DNA of 64,000 nt from Nitratidesulfovibrio termitidis HI1 (GCF_000504305.1 NZ_KI632512.1:3895639-3959638); one strand, 5' to 3'. Numbered from the stretch's first letter, positions 9,928 to 18,713 are shown. The notes: generated from the sequence alone by a model not told the origin. Numbers and translations are program-made.

Positions 9928-10365
9928 GCGAGGGGCTCCACTCTGGTTGCGCGTCTGGTGAGGTGCGAAAGGGCACGGGTCAGTTCCTCTTGCTATCGCA
10001 AAAAGACGGCTCTCACAAGGGGATGCGTTGTGCATGACGACCCGTGCCGTTTGTCTGAACAGTCCGTGGTGGACGGGGCGGGGCGCCATGCACGCGCGTG
10101 ACACATGGTATTTGCAACCGTGGGCAGCGGGCCGCAGTGCGTTGCGGTCCGCATGGCGCGGCAATGCGCGGGGGGGGGGCGGCAGCGGCGGGATCGGAAA
10201 ACGAAGGCCGCGCCACCCGGTAGGGCGGCGCGGCATCTGGTTGCCAGGCATGATAATTTCACATCGACAATGAACAACGAATGTTCAGCCGATGTTCAGC
10301 TGATGTTCAGTCGACGTCCAACGGATGTTCGACCATGTTCCGGTGCGGCGGGCTTGCAGGCCAGC
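9928..10365. other. intergenic region with an 11-nt repeat array
   Basis: About 440 nt between the RNase J start and the reductase stop. It contains the tandem repeat at 10281-10334 and a G-run near 10170. No convincing coding sequence was found on either strand. Confidence 0.6.
10281..10334. repeat. 11-nt tandem repeat array
   Basis: Three near-identical 11-nt units beginning ATGTTCAG start at 10281, 10292 and 10303. They are followed by two degenerate units from 10314. The array is intergenic, just downstream of the reductase gene. Confidence 0.75.
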
Positions 10366-11262
10366 CTACGCGGGCTTGCGGCGCACCTCGACCCCGGCCA
10401 GCTTTTCCCAGTGGCGGATCAGCGCGCCGTGGTCGGCGTCGCCCAGGCCGTCGGCCATCAGGGCCTGCATCACTTCCATCAGTTGGGCGGTCAGCGGCAG
10501 GGGGGCGTGCAGTTCGTGCGAGGTTTCCAGCACGTTGCCCAGGTCCTTGGCGTGCAGCTTGATGCGGAAGCCGGGGGTGAACTTGCCGTCCATGACCAGC
10601 GGGGCCTTGGCGTCCAGCACGGTGCTGCCCGCAAGGCCACCCCGGATGGCCTGGTAGACCAGATCCGGGTCCGCCCCGGCGCGGGTGGCCAGCACCAGCG
10701 CTTCGGACATGGCCGCGATGTTGCCCGCCACCACAATCTGGTTGGCCAGCTTGGCCACGTTGCCCGCGCCCACCTCGCCCACGCGCACCACGGATGCGGC
10801 CATGGCCTTGAACACCGGCAGGCAGGTATCGAAGTCTTCCTGCGCGCCGCCCACCATGACGGACAGGGTGCCATCGATGGCCTTGGGCTCGCCGCCGCTC
10901 ACCGGGGCGTCCAGCATGCGGATGGACTTTGCGGCCAGTTCCGCCGCGATATCGCGGCTGGCCAGCGGGGCGATGGAGCTCATGTCCGCCACGATGCAGC
11001 CGGGGGCCGCGCCTTCGGCGATGCCGCCGGGGCCAAGGACCACCGCGCGTACTTCCGGCGAATTGGGCAGCATGGTGATGACCACGTCCGATGCTGCGGC
11101 CACGGCGGCGGGGCTTTCCGCAGCCGTCGCGCCTTCGGCGGCCATGGCCCGCAGTTTGTCTGCGTTGCGGGTGTGGGCGGTTACCGGAAATCCGGCCTTG
11201 AGCAGGTTGCGGCACATGGGGGCGCCCATGATGCCCAATCCGATGAATCCGATGCGTTGCAT
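10366..11262 (-). CDS. garR: 2-hydroxy-3-oxopropionate (tartronate semialdehyde) reductase
   Basis: Beta-hydroxyacid dehydrogenase expected to reduce tartronate semialdehyde to D-glycerate with NAD(P)H. The 298-residue product has the Rossmann start GFIGLGIMGAPMCRNL, the substrate block LDAPVSGGEPKA near residue 117 and GNVAKLANQIVVAGN containing the catalytic lysine. It is the last gene of a same-strand cluster with hydroxypyruvate isomerase and a GntR regulator, which supports a tartronate-semialdehyde rather than 3-hydroxyisobutyrate substrate. Glyoxylate carboligase is not in the window. Confidence 0.85.
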   Translation of the reverse strand: MQRIGFIGLGIMGAPMCRNLLKAGFPVTAHTRNADKLRAMAAEGATAAESPAAVAAASDVVITMLPNSPEVRAVVLGPGGIAEGAAPGCIVADMSSIAPLASRDIAAELAAKSIRMLDAPVSGGEPKAIDGTLSVMVGGAQEDFDTCLPVFKAMAASVVRVGEVGAGNVAKLANQIVVAGNIAAMSEALVLATRAGADPDLVYQAIRGGLAGSTVLDAKAPLVMDGKFTPGFRIKLHAKDLGNVLETSHELHAPLPLTAQLMEVMQALMADGLGDADHGALIRHWEKLAGVEVRRKPA

Positions 11263-11340
11263 GGCGTGCTCCTTTGCGGTGGTGTGCCGTCGCGCGCTGC
11301 GGCGGCTCCCATGGTGTTGCGCGGTTTACGGCGTCCGGAA

Positions 11341-12555
11341 TCAGGACGGCCTGTGCCGTTCCAGGCATTCAAGGTTGCAGAAATCCCGGTGCGCGGCGTG
11401 GTCGATGGGATAGTCCCACGAGCCGCTGCGCAGGGCCACATTGCCACCGAACCCGGTCTTGAAGCGGTGCAGCCCGTGAAAGGGGTGGGCCGGGTCCAGC
11501 CCCGGCGGCACCGCGCCCATGTCGTAGGCGGTGCAGCCGCGCTGGCGGGCCAGGCGCATGGCCTTCCAGTGCATGGCGTAGGGGGCCATGCACTGGCGCT
11601 TGTGGTTGGACGAGGCCCCGTACAGGAAGTGCGCGGTGGCGCCGCACAGGGCCACGATGGCCCCGGCCAGCACGTCCGCGCCGTGGCGGGCCAGCAGGAA
11701 CAGCAGTTCGGCGTCGCTGGTGCCTGGGGATGCGCGGGTGGTGCGTGCGGCGTCCGTACGGTCCGCCGTGCCTGCCCAATCACGCCAGTCATGCCAGTTC
11801 GCCCCGTATGGCCCATCCGTCCAGACAGGATGCGGCAGCGCGGAATTCTCCGTTCTTGCAGGGGGCAGGCCGCGCAGGCGGGCACGGAACAGCGCCTGGA
11901 ACTGCTCGTAGCCGCATGGGGCAAAGCCGTTGCGCAGGGCGGTCTGGCGGTACAGTCCGTGGAACACCGGCAGCAAGTCCGGCGGGGCCACGTCCACCCG
12001 CACGTCCTTCCTGGCCGCAAGGCCGATGTTGTAGCGGGTCTTGGGCTTCATGCGCGCCAGGATGTCCTGCTCCGTGCCGGTCAGGTCCACCACCAGCGAA
12101 CTGGCCACGGTCATGTCGCGGTGGGCCTTGCGCAGGTTCCAGTTGCGGGTGCCCATGTTCATGCGCATCTCGCGGATGCGCGGCTCCGGGTAGGCGTTGC
12201 TGCCGTGGGTGCGCATGTCGGCGGCGTAGGGCGAGGCCCACGGCAGGTCGTAGCGGATGAACGCCACGGACGGGCCAAGGTTGCGGGCCAGCGCTTCGGA
12301 AAGGTCTTCGAGGAACGGGCCGTAATCCTCCTCGGCGGGGGCGTGCTCCGGCCCTTGCGGCACGTAGGCCATGGCCTGGCCGCGCCCCATGGGTTGCAGC
12401 AGCACCAGCACGTCGCCGTGGCGTTCGGTGGCGGCCAGGTCGAACGCCTTTGGCGTGTAGCCCAGCCGGGCCTTCACCTGCGCCCAGTATCCCGTCTGGA
12501 ACAGGATGTCGGTGGGCAGCAGGGCATCGGTCCGTTTCGATGAAAGCTCGAACAT
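11341..12555 (-). CDS. FemAB-type peptidyltransferase-like protein
   Basis: 404-residue member of the FemAB / lipid II:glycine glycyltransferase-like GNAT superfamily. FemAB proteins transfer aminoacyl groups to peptidoglycan precursors; related proteins in Gram-negative exopolysaccharide loci are of unknown activity. Supporting marks are the paired acyltransferase halves, RNWNLRKAHR and LARMKPKTRYNIGLA around residues 137-180, and the C-terminal YDMGAVPPGLDP then FKTGFGGNVALR typical of the family. A threonine/alanine-rich insert of about 40 residues interrupts the second half around residue 270. It sits between hyi and garR on the same strand, an unexpected neighbour for sugar-acid metabolism. 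Confidence 0.8.
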   Translation of the reverse strand: MFELSSKRTDALLPTDILFQTGYWAQVKARLGYTPKAFDLAATERHGDVLVLLQPMGRGQAMAYVPQGPEHAPAEEDYGPFLEDLSEALARNLGPSVAFIRYDLPWASPYAADMRTHGSNAYPEPRIREMRMNMGTRNWNLRKAHRDMTVASSLVVDLTGTEQDILARMKPKTRYNIGLAARKDVRVDVAPPDLLPVFHGLYRQTALRNGFAPCGYEQFQALFRARLRGLPPARTENSALPHPVWTDGPYGANWHDWRDWAGTADRTDAARTTRASPGTSDAELLFLLARHGADVLAGAIVALCGATAHFLYGASSNHKRQCMAPYAMHWKAMRLARQRGCTAYDMGAVPPGLDPAHPFHGLHRFKTGFGGNVALRSGSWDYPIDHAAHRDFCNLECLERHRPS

Positions 12556-12738
12556 GTCAGATCCCTGTTGAGGTTGGCGAGCGCCGTCAGGCGCGGTCCG
12601 TGGTCACGGGAGGGGGCAGGCCGGAGAGGGGCGGACTGGTATCGTCGCGCCGCCGCGTGCTTTTCACGCCGGTCATGCCCCCGTGAGGAAGCGGGGTGCG
12701 CATGGGGGTATCCTTGTGTTTCTTCGTGTCGCGCAGGG

Positions 12739-13536
12739 TTACGCCTGCCTGGTGTACGGAAGCATCCAGTCCAGCGACGCCAGCGTGTCGGGCGCGGGCA
12801 CGTATTCCAGCCCGATGTGTCCGGCATAGCCCAGGCGGTCCAGTTCTGCGAACAGGAAGGGGTAGTTGATCTCGCCGGTGCCGGGCTGGTGGCGGCCCGG
12901 CGTGTCCGCGATCTGGACGTGCCCGATGCGGTCCATGTGGGCGCGCAGGGTGGCGGCCAGTTCGCCCTCTTCTCGCTGGGCGTGGTAGATGTCGTACTGC
13001 AACAGCACGTTGGGGCGGCCCACTTCGTCCATCAGCCGCAGCACCTGCGCGGTGGAATGCAGGAAAAAGCCGGGAATGTCCTTGCGGTTGATGAATTCCA
13101 CTACCAGCACCAGCCCGACCTCGGCCAGCCGGTCGGCGGCGAAGCGCACGTTGTCCACCAGGGTGGACCATGCGGCCTGAGCGGCGGTGGGGTCGTTGTC
13201 CGGCACCTTGCCCGCAAGGCAGTTCAGCCGGGGCACGCCAAGGGCCTTGGCATAGGCGATGGCGCGGTCCACCCCGGCGCGGAATTCCGCCTCGCGCCCC
13301 GGCAGGGCGGCGATGCCGCGCTCTCCGGCGGCCCAGTCGCCCGCGGGCAGGTTGAACAGCACCTGGGTCAGGCCGTTGTCGCGCAGCAGGGCGGCCAGCG
13401 CTTCCGGAGCGTGATCGTAGGGGAACAGGTATTCCACCGTGTCGAAGCCCGCAGCCCGCGCGGCGGCAAAGCGTTCGGTGAACGGCAGTTCGGTGAACAG
13501 CATGGTCAGGTTGGCGGCGAATCTGGGCATGGTCAC
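12739..13536 (-). CDS. hyi: hydroxypyruvate isomerase
   Basis: Interconverts hydroxypyruvate and tartronate semialdehyde; TIM-barrel of the xylose-isomerase-like family. The 265-residue product begins MPRFAANLTMLFTELPF, with the conserved NLTMLFTE start, then FNLPAGDWAAGERGIA near residue 80, NCLAGKVP, and LLQYDIYHAQREEG with metal-ligand acidic and histidine residues. With GarR it would convert hydroxypyruvate to glycerate. The upstream GntR gene is on the same strand and probably controls it. Confidence 0.88.
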   Translation of the reverse strand: MTMPRFAANLTMLFTELPFTERFAAARAAGFDTVEYLFPYDHAPEALAALLRDNGLTQVLFNLPAGDWAAGERGIAALPGREAEFRAGVDRAIAYAKALGVPRLNCLAGKVPDNDPTAAQAAWSTLVDNVRFAADRLAEVGLVLVVEFINRKDIPGFFLHSTAQVLRLMDEVGRPNVLLQYDIYHAQREEGELAATLRAHMDRIGHVQIADTPGRHQPGTGEINYPFLFAELDRLGYAGHIGLEYVPAPDTLASLDWMLPYTRQA

Positions 13537-13680
13537 TCCTTGCGGGTGGGGTTGCTGGCGGTTGCGGGGGATGGGCGCTGGCTGGCGTGCCGGGGATGGT
13601 TGCCGGGATGGGGCGGGGCGCCCGGACCCCGTCCGGGGCTTGTGGGGTTTGGGGCTTGTGGGGTTTTGCCGAAAATTCCT

Positions 13681-14535
13681 TCAGGCGGCCTTGGGCGGCT
13701 CGTGGCTGTCGTCGCCAGCAAGCCCTGGAGACGGAGGCGGTGACGGGGCTGGCGATGGGGACGAGGGCAGGGCAGACGGCGCGTCGGCTTCGGCCAGGGC
13801 CTGGCGCAACGCCGCCAGCGATGGCGCGATGTGATTGCGCATGGCCGCGCCGCTGGCCGCCGGATCGCCCCGGCGCAGCCCGTCGATGATGGCCAGATGG
13901 TCGGGCACGGTATCTTCCCACGGGCGGGGAGTGCCGTGCAGGTAGGCGGCGGCCAGCATGCTCACCGGGTCCATGGCCGCGCGCAGGAAGGGGTTGCCGG
14001 AAAGTTCGGCCAGACGCCGATGAAAGGCCCGGTCGCGCTCCACGTAGGTCTGGTGCGCTTCCGGCGTGTCCGGCAGATTGGTCATGGCCCGCCATTCGTC
14101 GGCCATGCGTTCCGCCTCGTCCGGGGTGATGCGCGTGGCGGCCAGTTCCGCCGCCAAGGGTTCCAGCCGTTCGCGCAGTTCGAACAACTGCACCAGTTCC
14201 AGCGGAGAAAGTTCGCGCACCCGGAACCCCCGGCGGGGAATGGCCCGCAGCAAACCGTCCTGCGCCAGCCGCTTCAGGGCGTTGACCAGCGGGGTGCGGC
14301 TGACGCCAAGGCGCGCGGCCAGCGCCTCCTGCGCCACCCGCTGGCCCGGGGCCAGTATGCCGTCGGCGATCATGGCCCGGATGCGCTCGTAAACCTTGTC
14401 GTCGAGGTTTTCGTGCCGGATGGCGGCAAGGCCGTCGGGGACGGGTGCGGCGGCGGTGGGGGCGCAGGGAATCGAATCCCGTGACGCGTGCGGGGCAAAG
14501 TCCGGCGTACCGGGGGTAGGCGTGGGAAGCTTCAT
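13681..14535 (-). CDS. GntR-family (FadR/FCD subfamily) transcriptional regulator
   Basis: 284-residue regulator. The winged helix lies at about residues 42-110 (LDDKVYERIRAMIADGIL then GVSRTPLVNALKRLAQDGLL), after a low-complexity N-terminal stretch of about 35 residues. It is followed by an all-helical FCD ligand-binding domain with acidic and histidine metal-ligand candidates. It is first in the hyi-FemAB-garR cluster, and a perfect inverted repeat lies about 40-60 nt upstream, consistent with autoregulation. The effector is probably a small carboxylate, by family analogy only. Confidence 0.88.
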   Translation of the reverse strand: MKLPTPTPGTPDFAPHASRDSIPCAPTAAAPVPDGLAAIRHENLDDKVYERIRAMIADGILAPGQRVAQEALAARLGVSRTPLVNALKRLAQDGLLRAIPRRGFRVRELSPLELVQLFELRERLEPLAAELAATRITPDEAERMADEWRAMTNLPDTPEAHQTYVERDRAFHRRLAELSGNPFLRAAMDPVSMLAAAYLHGTPRPWEDTVPDHLAIIDGLRRGDPAASGAAMRNHIAPSLAALRQALAEADAPSALPSSPSPAPSPPPSPGLAGDDSHEPPKAA

Positions 14536-14573
14536 GGGGCAACCCTAGCCGTGGGGAGGGGGTGGGTCAATCG

Positions 14574-14594
14574 TTTTGCATGCAGAATGCAAAA
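14574..14594. promoter_or_regulatory. inverted-repeat operator upstream of the GntR gene
   Basis: TTTTGCAT and ATGCAAAA form a perfect 8-bp inverted repeat around a 5-bp spacer, 39 bp upstream of the regulator start. The AT-rich palindrome stands out in GC-rich DNA and is placed where an autoregulatory site is expected. Confidence 0.6.
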
Positions 14595-14649
14595 TGCGAC
14601 AGAGATGTTTGCCGATCAGGCCTCAGGTTCAGCAGTGCCATGGGCACGT

Positions 14650-16026
14650 TTATTGGGCCGCGCCGTCCTGTCTCGTGCTCAGCCCGGGGGCCAGGCACGC
14701 GCGCAGTTCGGAAAAACTCCGCGAGGGCACGCCCGCTTCACGGAACACCTGCTCCCACTTCGAGGCGATGATGTCTTTCAAACCCGCAACGAGGTGGCGC
14801 GCCTCGTCTTTTGCCAGGGCAAACGGTCCTCCGGACTCCACGAGGTGGCGTTCGGTGGCCAGCCTTCCCTGTTCGCCGATCGTCAGGGATAGTGTGCGCA
14901 CCTCTGCGTCATAGTTGCCCATGATCGGTTGGGGGACAAGGTCGTAGGCTGGCGAAAGCGTCCATCCATTACTGTGTCTGTACTGGCCATTACTGTGCCC
15001 GTACTGTCCATTACTTCGCCCGTACTGGCTGTTTTTCTGTTCGTACAGGAACCCATGATTGCGGAGATGGTCGTCGGTGTTGTTGACCAGGGCATTGAAG
15101 GCCATGCGCAGGTACAGTCTGGCGATGTCCTGCTGCAGTGTGTCCGCCCGGCAGTGGCGGCGCATGGCTGCGGCCAGGCCGGGGTAGCTCCCACCCTGTT
15201 CTGCCTGGCTCTGCGTGTAGCCGAGCATGGTCGCTCCCGACACGAACGGAATCCGTTCGGTTCCGTGCTCACCCGGACGCCGGTCGAAGCGTTCCACAAG
15301 CAGGATGTCCCGTCCGCCAAGAACGCGGAGTATCCGGGTGTCGGGCACGTCGATACCGCACAGGCGCGCCAGCCGCATGCACCCGTGCTCGATCCGGCAT
15401 GTCGGCCAGGCCTCCCTTGCCCGGTCGAACTTGGCTATCCAGTGGCGACCGTCAAGCTCCACTGCCGCCTTGGGCCGGGCTCCGCCCAGGGATGATCCCC
15501 GTATGAAAAAACGCCTGTAGCGGGGCTCCAGGTCTTCCTCGTTGTCGACGGCATCGGCGGCCATCAGCAGCGCCTCAAGGTCAAGCTCCGCGCCCGGCAG
15601 GGTCGCCGCCTGCCGCGTGGAGAGCGCAAAGGGCGATTCATCGAGATGCAGGCTGAAGCCGAGAGCGCCAATGCGCCCGGGGCCCGCCCGGAGCAGGTAG
15701 TCCAGCTCCGAGAGTTGCAGGCCCGCGTTCTCTCCGCGCCGGTCCACGGTTCTGTCCAGAACATGCCTGCCCCACGCGTCCGGGCTTGCATCGCGAATGC
15801 CGCCGAACAGATCGCCCCCCACGGGACCGTCAAACCGGAGGCTCCTTGCGCCAGCGAGCGGGAGTTGCACGGGGTCGACAGGAACGGCGTCGGCGCGCTC
15901 CAGATACCGGTGGCCGTACTGGAACGCACACGAACTGCGCCGACCATCCTCTACTACGGTCAGCAGGCCCGCGGGTACGAACGTGCCCTGAAGATGCATA
16001 TGGACGTATGCGGTGCGGGTGCGCAT
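14650..16026 (-). CDS. HipA-type serine/threonine kinase toxin
   Basis: Kinase toxin of the HipBA class. E. coli HipA phosphorylates glutamyl-tRNA synthetase and induces persistence; the target here is unknown. The 458-residue product has an N-terminal HipA_N-like region, the SSLGGARPKA loop at 178-187, WIAKF with the ATP-binding lysine near 199, the catalytic NTDDHLRNH at 316-324 and the metal-binding LSPAYDL at 357-363. Catalytic elements look intact. Three 7-residue repeats sit between the last two motifs (333-353), unusual for the family. It lies 16 nt downstream of the HTH gene. Confidence 0.9.
   Translation of the reverse strand: MRTRTAYVHMHLQGTFVPAGLLTVVEDGRRSSCAFQYGHRYLERADAVPVDPVQLPLAGARSLRFDGPVGGDLFGGIRDASPDAWGRHVLDRTVDRRGENAGLQLSELDYLLRAGPGRIGALGFSLHLDESPFALSTRQAATLPGAELDLEALLMAADAVDNEEDLEPRYRRFFIRGSSLGGARPKAAVELDGRHWIAKFDRAREAWPTCRIEHGCMRLARLCGIDVPDTRILRVLGGRDILLVERFDRRPGEHGTERIPFVSGATMLGYTQSQAEQGGSYPGLAAAMRRHCRADTLQQDIARLYLRMAFNALVNNTDDHLRNHGFLYEQKNSQYGRSNGQYGHSNGQYRHSNGWTLSPAYDLVPQPIMGNYDAEVRTLSLTIGEQGRLATERHLVESGGPFALAKDEARHLVAGLKDIIASKWEQVFREAGVPSRSFSELRACLAPGLSTRQDGAAQ
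14968..15030. repeat. 21-nt tandem repeat inside hipA
   Basis: Three 21-nt units, each with CCATTACT near its start and CGTACTG or TGTACTG at its end on the plus strand. They encode three heptapeptides of the type GQYGHSN. The unit is a multiple of three, so copy-number change keeps the frame. Confidence 0.85.
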
Positions 16027-16042
16027 TTTTCGCGCCTCCTTT

Positions 16043-16387
16043 TCAGAAATCCAGGTTCTCGCGCGGCGGCCTGACCCGCTTGATCCTGGCCAGTCTGTCG
16101 CTGTCGTGGCGCTGCCCTATTTCGTCGGTGGCCGGGGCCGCCACGCTTGCAAGGTCATGGTCCAGCCCCAGGCAGTACAATGCCGAGACGAGAAGCCCGA
16201 GACTGACGCCCGGGTCGCCCTGCTCCAGCCGCCGCAACGTCTTGGGTGTTACCAGCATGCGCTGCGCAAGGCTGGACAGCGTCTGCCCACGGCGTTTGCG
16301 CGCGTAGCGGATGCGTGCGCCCATTTCCCGCAGGGCGTCCAGTTCCTGTTGCGACAGTGCTGCTTGGGACTTGGTGTTTCGGGTCAT
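16043..16387 (-). CDS. HipB-like XRE-family HTH antitoxin
   Basis: 114-residue DNA-binding protein with a Cro/C1-type helix-turn-helix at about residues 24-70 (RIRYARKRRGQTLSSLAQRM then TPKTLRRLEQGDPGVSL). The position directly upstream of the HipA-type kinase identifies it as the antitoxin and probable autorepressor. The C-terminal tail is charged and presumably contacts the kinase or operator. A good sigma-70-like promoter with AT-rich surroundings lies immediately upstream. Confidence 0.88.
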   Translation of the reverse strand: MTRNTKSQAALSQQELDALREMGARIRYARKRRGQTLSSLAQRMLVTPKTLRRLEQGDPGVSLGLLVSALYCLGLDHDLASVAAPATDEIGQRHDSDRLARIKRVRPPRENLDF

Positions 16388-16416
16388 AAATTACTCTTTA
16401 TTGTGTGATTGGGGAT

Positions 16417-16445
16417 ATAATAAGTCTCTTTTTGTGATGACGCAA
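16417..16445 (-). promoter_or_regulatory. sigma-70-type promoter for hipBA
   Basis: On the minus strand TTGCGT and TATTAT are separated by 17 nt, about 30 nt upstream of the HTH start codon. The AT-rich block around it would also be the expected HipB operator region. Confidence 0.65.
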
Positions 16446-16646
16446 CAAGGGGCAAAGAGCGCGGCGTCACGTGAAGGCGTGTCCGGCATGGTGGCCAGCA
16501 AGGGCATTACCGGTCAGCAGGCACCTTCGTTCCGCAACGCAAGCGCCGCCCCCGGAACCCCGGAGGCGGCGCATGTGTTCGTACTTGTGTCTCGCCAGTT
16601 TCTCATCCCGCCCGCGTATCATTTGCGGGCATCCGCCGCGTGGCAA

Positions 16647-18713
16647 CTACTCCTCGCCGCGTTCCTTCCGGTAGTCGGCGATGACCTTTTCGGCCACCGG
16701 CGGCGGCGCTTCCTCGTAGTGGTCGAATTCCATGGTGAACACGCCCTGCCCGCCGGTCATGGAGCGCAGGTCGGGCGCGTAGCGCAGCACTTCGCTCATG
16801 GGCACGTGGGCCTTGATTTCGGTGATGCCCACCTGCGAGTCGGAGCCCAGCACCTTGCCGCGCCGCGACGACAGGTCGCCGATGACGTCGCCCATGTATT
16901 CGTCGGGCACGGAAACGGTCAGCAGCACGATGGGTTCGAGCAGGGTGGGCTTCATCAGTTCCATGGCCTTCTTGAAGGCCAGCGAGCCCGCGATCTTGAA
17001 CGCCATTTCCGACGAGTCCACCGTGTGGTAGCTGCCGTCGTACAGCTTCACCTTGAAGTCCACCACCGGGCACCCGGCAAGGTACCCGCGCACGGCGGCC
17101 TCCTGCACGCCCTTGTCCACGGCGGGGATGTACTGGCGGGGGATGGAGCCGCCCACCACCGCATCCTCGAACACGTAGCCGGAACCGCGCGGCAGCCCTT
17201 CCATTTCGATCCAGCAGTCACCGAACTGGCCGCGCCCGCCGGACTGCTTCTTGTGCCGTCCCTGCACCTGGGCCTTGCCGCGCACGGTTTCGCGGTAGGG
17301 CACCTTGGGCGTCTTGAGCACGATTTCGGTCTTGTAGCGGCGCCTGGCCTTTTCGACGGAAAGTTCGATGTGCAACTGGCCCATGCCGGAGAGCAGGATG
17401 TCGCCGGTTTCCTCATCACGGGCCAGGCGCAGGGTGATGTCCTCGTCCAGCAGCTTGTGCACGGCAGTGAACACCTTGTCCTCGTCGCCCTTTTCCTTGG
17501 GGGCGAGGGCGTAGGTGATCAGCTGCGGCGGCATGGCCGGTTTGGGCAGCACGAAGGGGTTCTTTTCGTCGCACAGGGTGTCGCCGGTGCGGGTGCCCTT
17601 CAGCTTGGCCACGGCCACCACGGCGCCGGGCCCCAGCACGTCCTTGCAGGGGGTCTGGGTCTTTCCGGTCAGGTACAGCAGCGAGCCCAGGCGTTCCGGT
17701 TCGCCCGTGGTCATGTTCCTGAGGGTGGATTCTGTGGAGACGGTACCCGAAAGCACCCGGATCAGGCTGAGCTGCCCCGCGAAGGGGTCCGCCAGGGTCT
17801 TGAACACGAAACAGGCGGCCGGGGCGTCGGGGCTGCTGGCCCGTTCCCTGCCGTCCGCGTCCAGCCAGGCGGGGCGTTGCAGGGGCGAGGGCAGCAGCCG
17901 GTCGATGGTGTCCAGTAACTGCGCGCCGCCCTTGTTTTCCATGGCGGCGCCGGCCACCACGGGCACCAGATCACCGGCCAGCACGCCCTTTTGCAGGCCC
18001 ATGGCCATTTCCTCGGGGGTCAGTTCGCCCTCTTCGAGGTATTTTTCCATCAGGGTTTCGTCGGCCTCGGCAATGTTCTCGATGGTGGTTTCGCGCAGGG
18101 CGGCCACGTCGTCGGCCATGCCGGCGGGAATCTCGCCCTCGGTCACCTTGCCGTCGTCGCCGAAGAACAGGGCCTTGCCCGCCAGCACGTCCACCAGACC
18201 CTTGAAACTGGCCTGCTGGCCGATGGGCATGTACAGCAGCACGGGCCGCATGCCGAGAATGGCGGAAAGGCCGGAGAAGGCCATGTCGAAGTCGGCCCGG
18301 TCGCGGTCCACCTTGTTGATGAACACGGCGGCGGGCAGCCCGGCGGCCCGCACCGACTGCCACAGCTTGCGGGTGAGCGGCCGCACGCCGTCCACCGCGT
18401 CGATGACGAAAACGGCGGCATCGACGCCTGCAAGCAGGTAGCCGATGTCGCCGATGAAATTGCCGTCGCCGGGAATGTCGAGCAGGAAGTGGCGGGAACC
18501 GTTGCGTTGCAGGGTGGCCACCGAGGGCTGGATGGAACCGCGCCGCTTGGTTTCCTCGGGCTCGAAGTCGAGGGCGGTGGTGCCCTCCTCGATTTTGCCG
18601 AGGCGGCCGACCACGCCCGCCTGATACAGCAGCATTTCGGCGAGCGAGGTCTTACCGCAACCTCCGGTTCCTACGAGAGCATAGGTTCTTTGGGTCTCCA
18701 ACGCCTTGGACAT
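16647..18713 (-). CDS. elongation factor G-like GTPase
   Basis: 688-residue translation-factor-family GTPase, a paralogue type of EF-G; its role here is unknown. The ATG at 18713 has AGGGAG upstream. G1 is GTGGCGKTS (15-23), G3 is DIPGDGNF (79-86) and G4 is NKVD (133-136), followed by EF-G domains II-V, with GRGQFGDCWIEMEGLPRGSGY in domain IV and DEYMGDVIGDLSSRRG in domain V. The canonical G3 motif DTPGH has Asp in place of the GTPase-activating His, which may slow hydrolysis. It stands alone, with a long leader and its own promoter candidate upstream. Confidence 0.88.
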   Translation of the reverse strand: MSKALETQRTYALVGTGGCGKTSLAEMLLYQAGVVGRLGKIEEGTTALDFEPEETKRRGSIQPSVATLQRNGSRHFLLDIPGDGNFIGDIGYLLAGVDAAVFVIDAVDGVRPLTRKLWQSVRAAGLPAAVFINKVDRDRADFDMAFSGLSAILGMRPVLLYMPIGQQASFKGLVDVLAGKALFFGDDGKVTEGEIPAGMADDVAALRETTIENIAEADETLMEKYLEEGELTPEEMAMGLQKGVLAGDLVPVVAGAAMENKGGAQLLDTIDRLLPSPLQRPAWLDADGRERASSPDAPAACFVFKTLADPFAGQLSLIRVLSGTVSTESTLRNMTTGEPERLGSLLYLTGKTQTPCKDVLGPGAVVAVAKLKGTRTGDTLCDEKNPFVLPKPAMPPQLITYALAPKEKGDEDKVFTAVHKLLDEDITLRLARDEETGDILLSGMGQLHIELSVEKARRRYKTEIVLKTPKVPYRETVRGKAQVQGRHKKQSGGRGQFGDCWIEMEGLPRGSGYVFEDAVVGGSIPRQYIPAVDKGVQEAAVRGYLAGCPVVDFKVKLYDGSYHTVDSSEMAFKIAGSLAFKKAMELMKPTLLEPIVLLTVSVPDEYMGDVIGDLSSRRGKVLGSDSQVGITEIKAHVPMSEVLRYAPDLRSMTGGQGVFTMEFDHYEEAPPPVAEKVIADYRKERGEE

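Noticed and set aside
7651-10101. 816-residue plus-strand open frame
   Set aside because: It is histidine/glutamine/alanine-rich antisense to RNase J and the FAH-family gene, with no recognisable domain; a GC-bias shadow.
10271-10285. LexA-type box (GAAC...GTTC)
   Set aside because: The halves are 7 nt apart rather than 4, and the GTTC belongs to an 11-nt repeat array.
10105-12543. 812-residue plus-strand open frame
   Set aside because: Antisense to garR and the FemAB gene with the same low-complexity composition and no ribosome site.
12587-14542. 651-residue minus-strand frame overlapping hyi and the GntR gene
   Set aside because: It is out of frame with two well-supported genes and has arginine/proline-rich content.
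16543-16572. terminator for the EF-G-like gene
   Set aside because: GCGCCGCC/GGCGGCGC can pair, but the loop is 14 nt and there is no T-tract on the minus strand.
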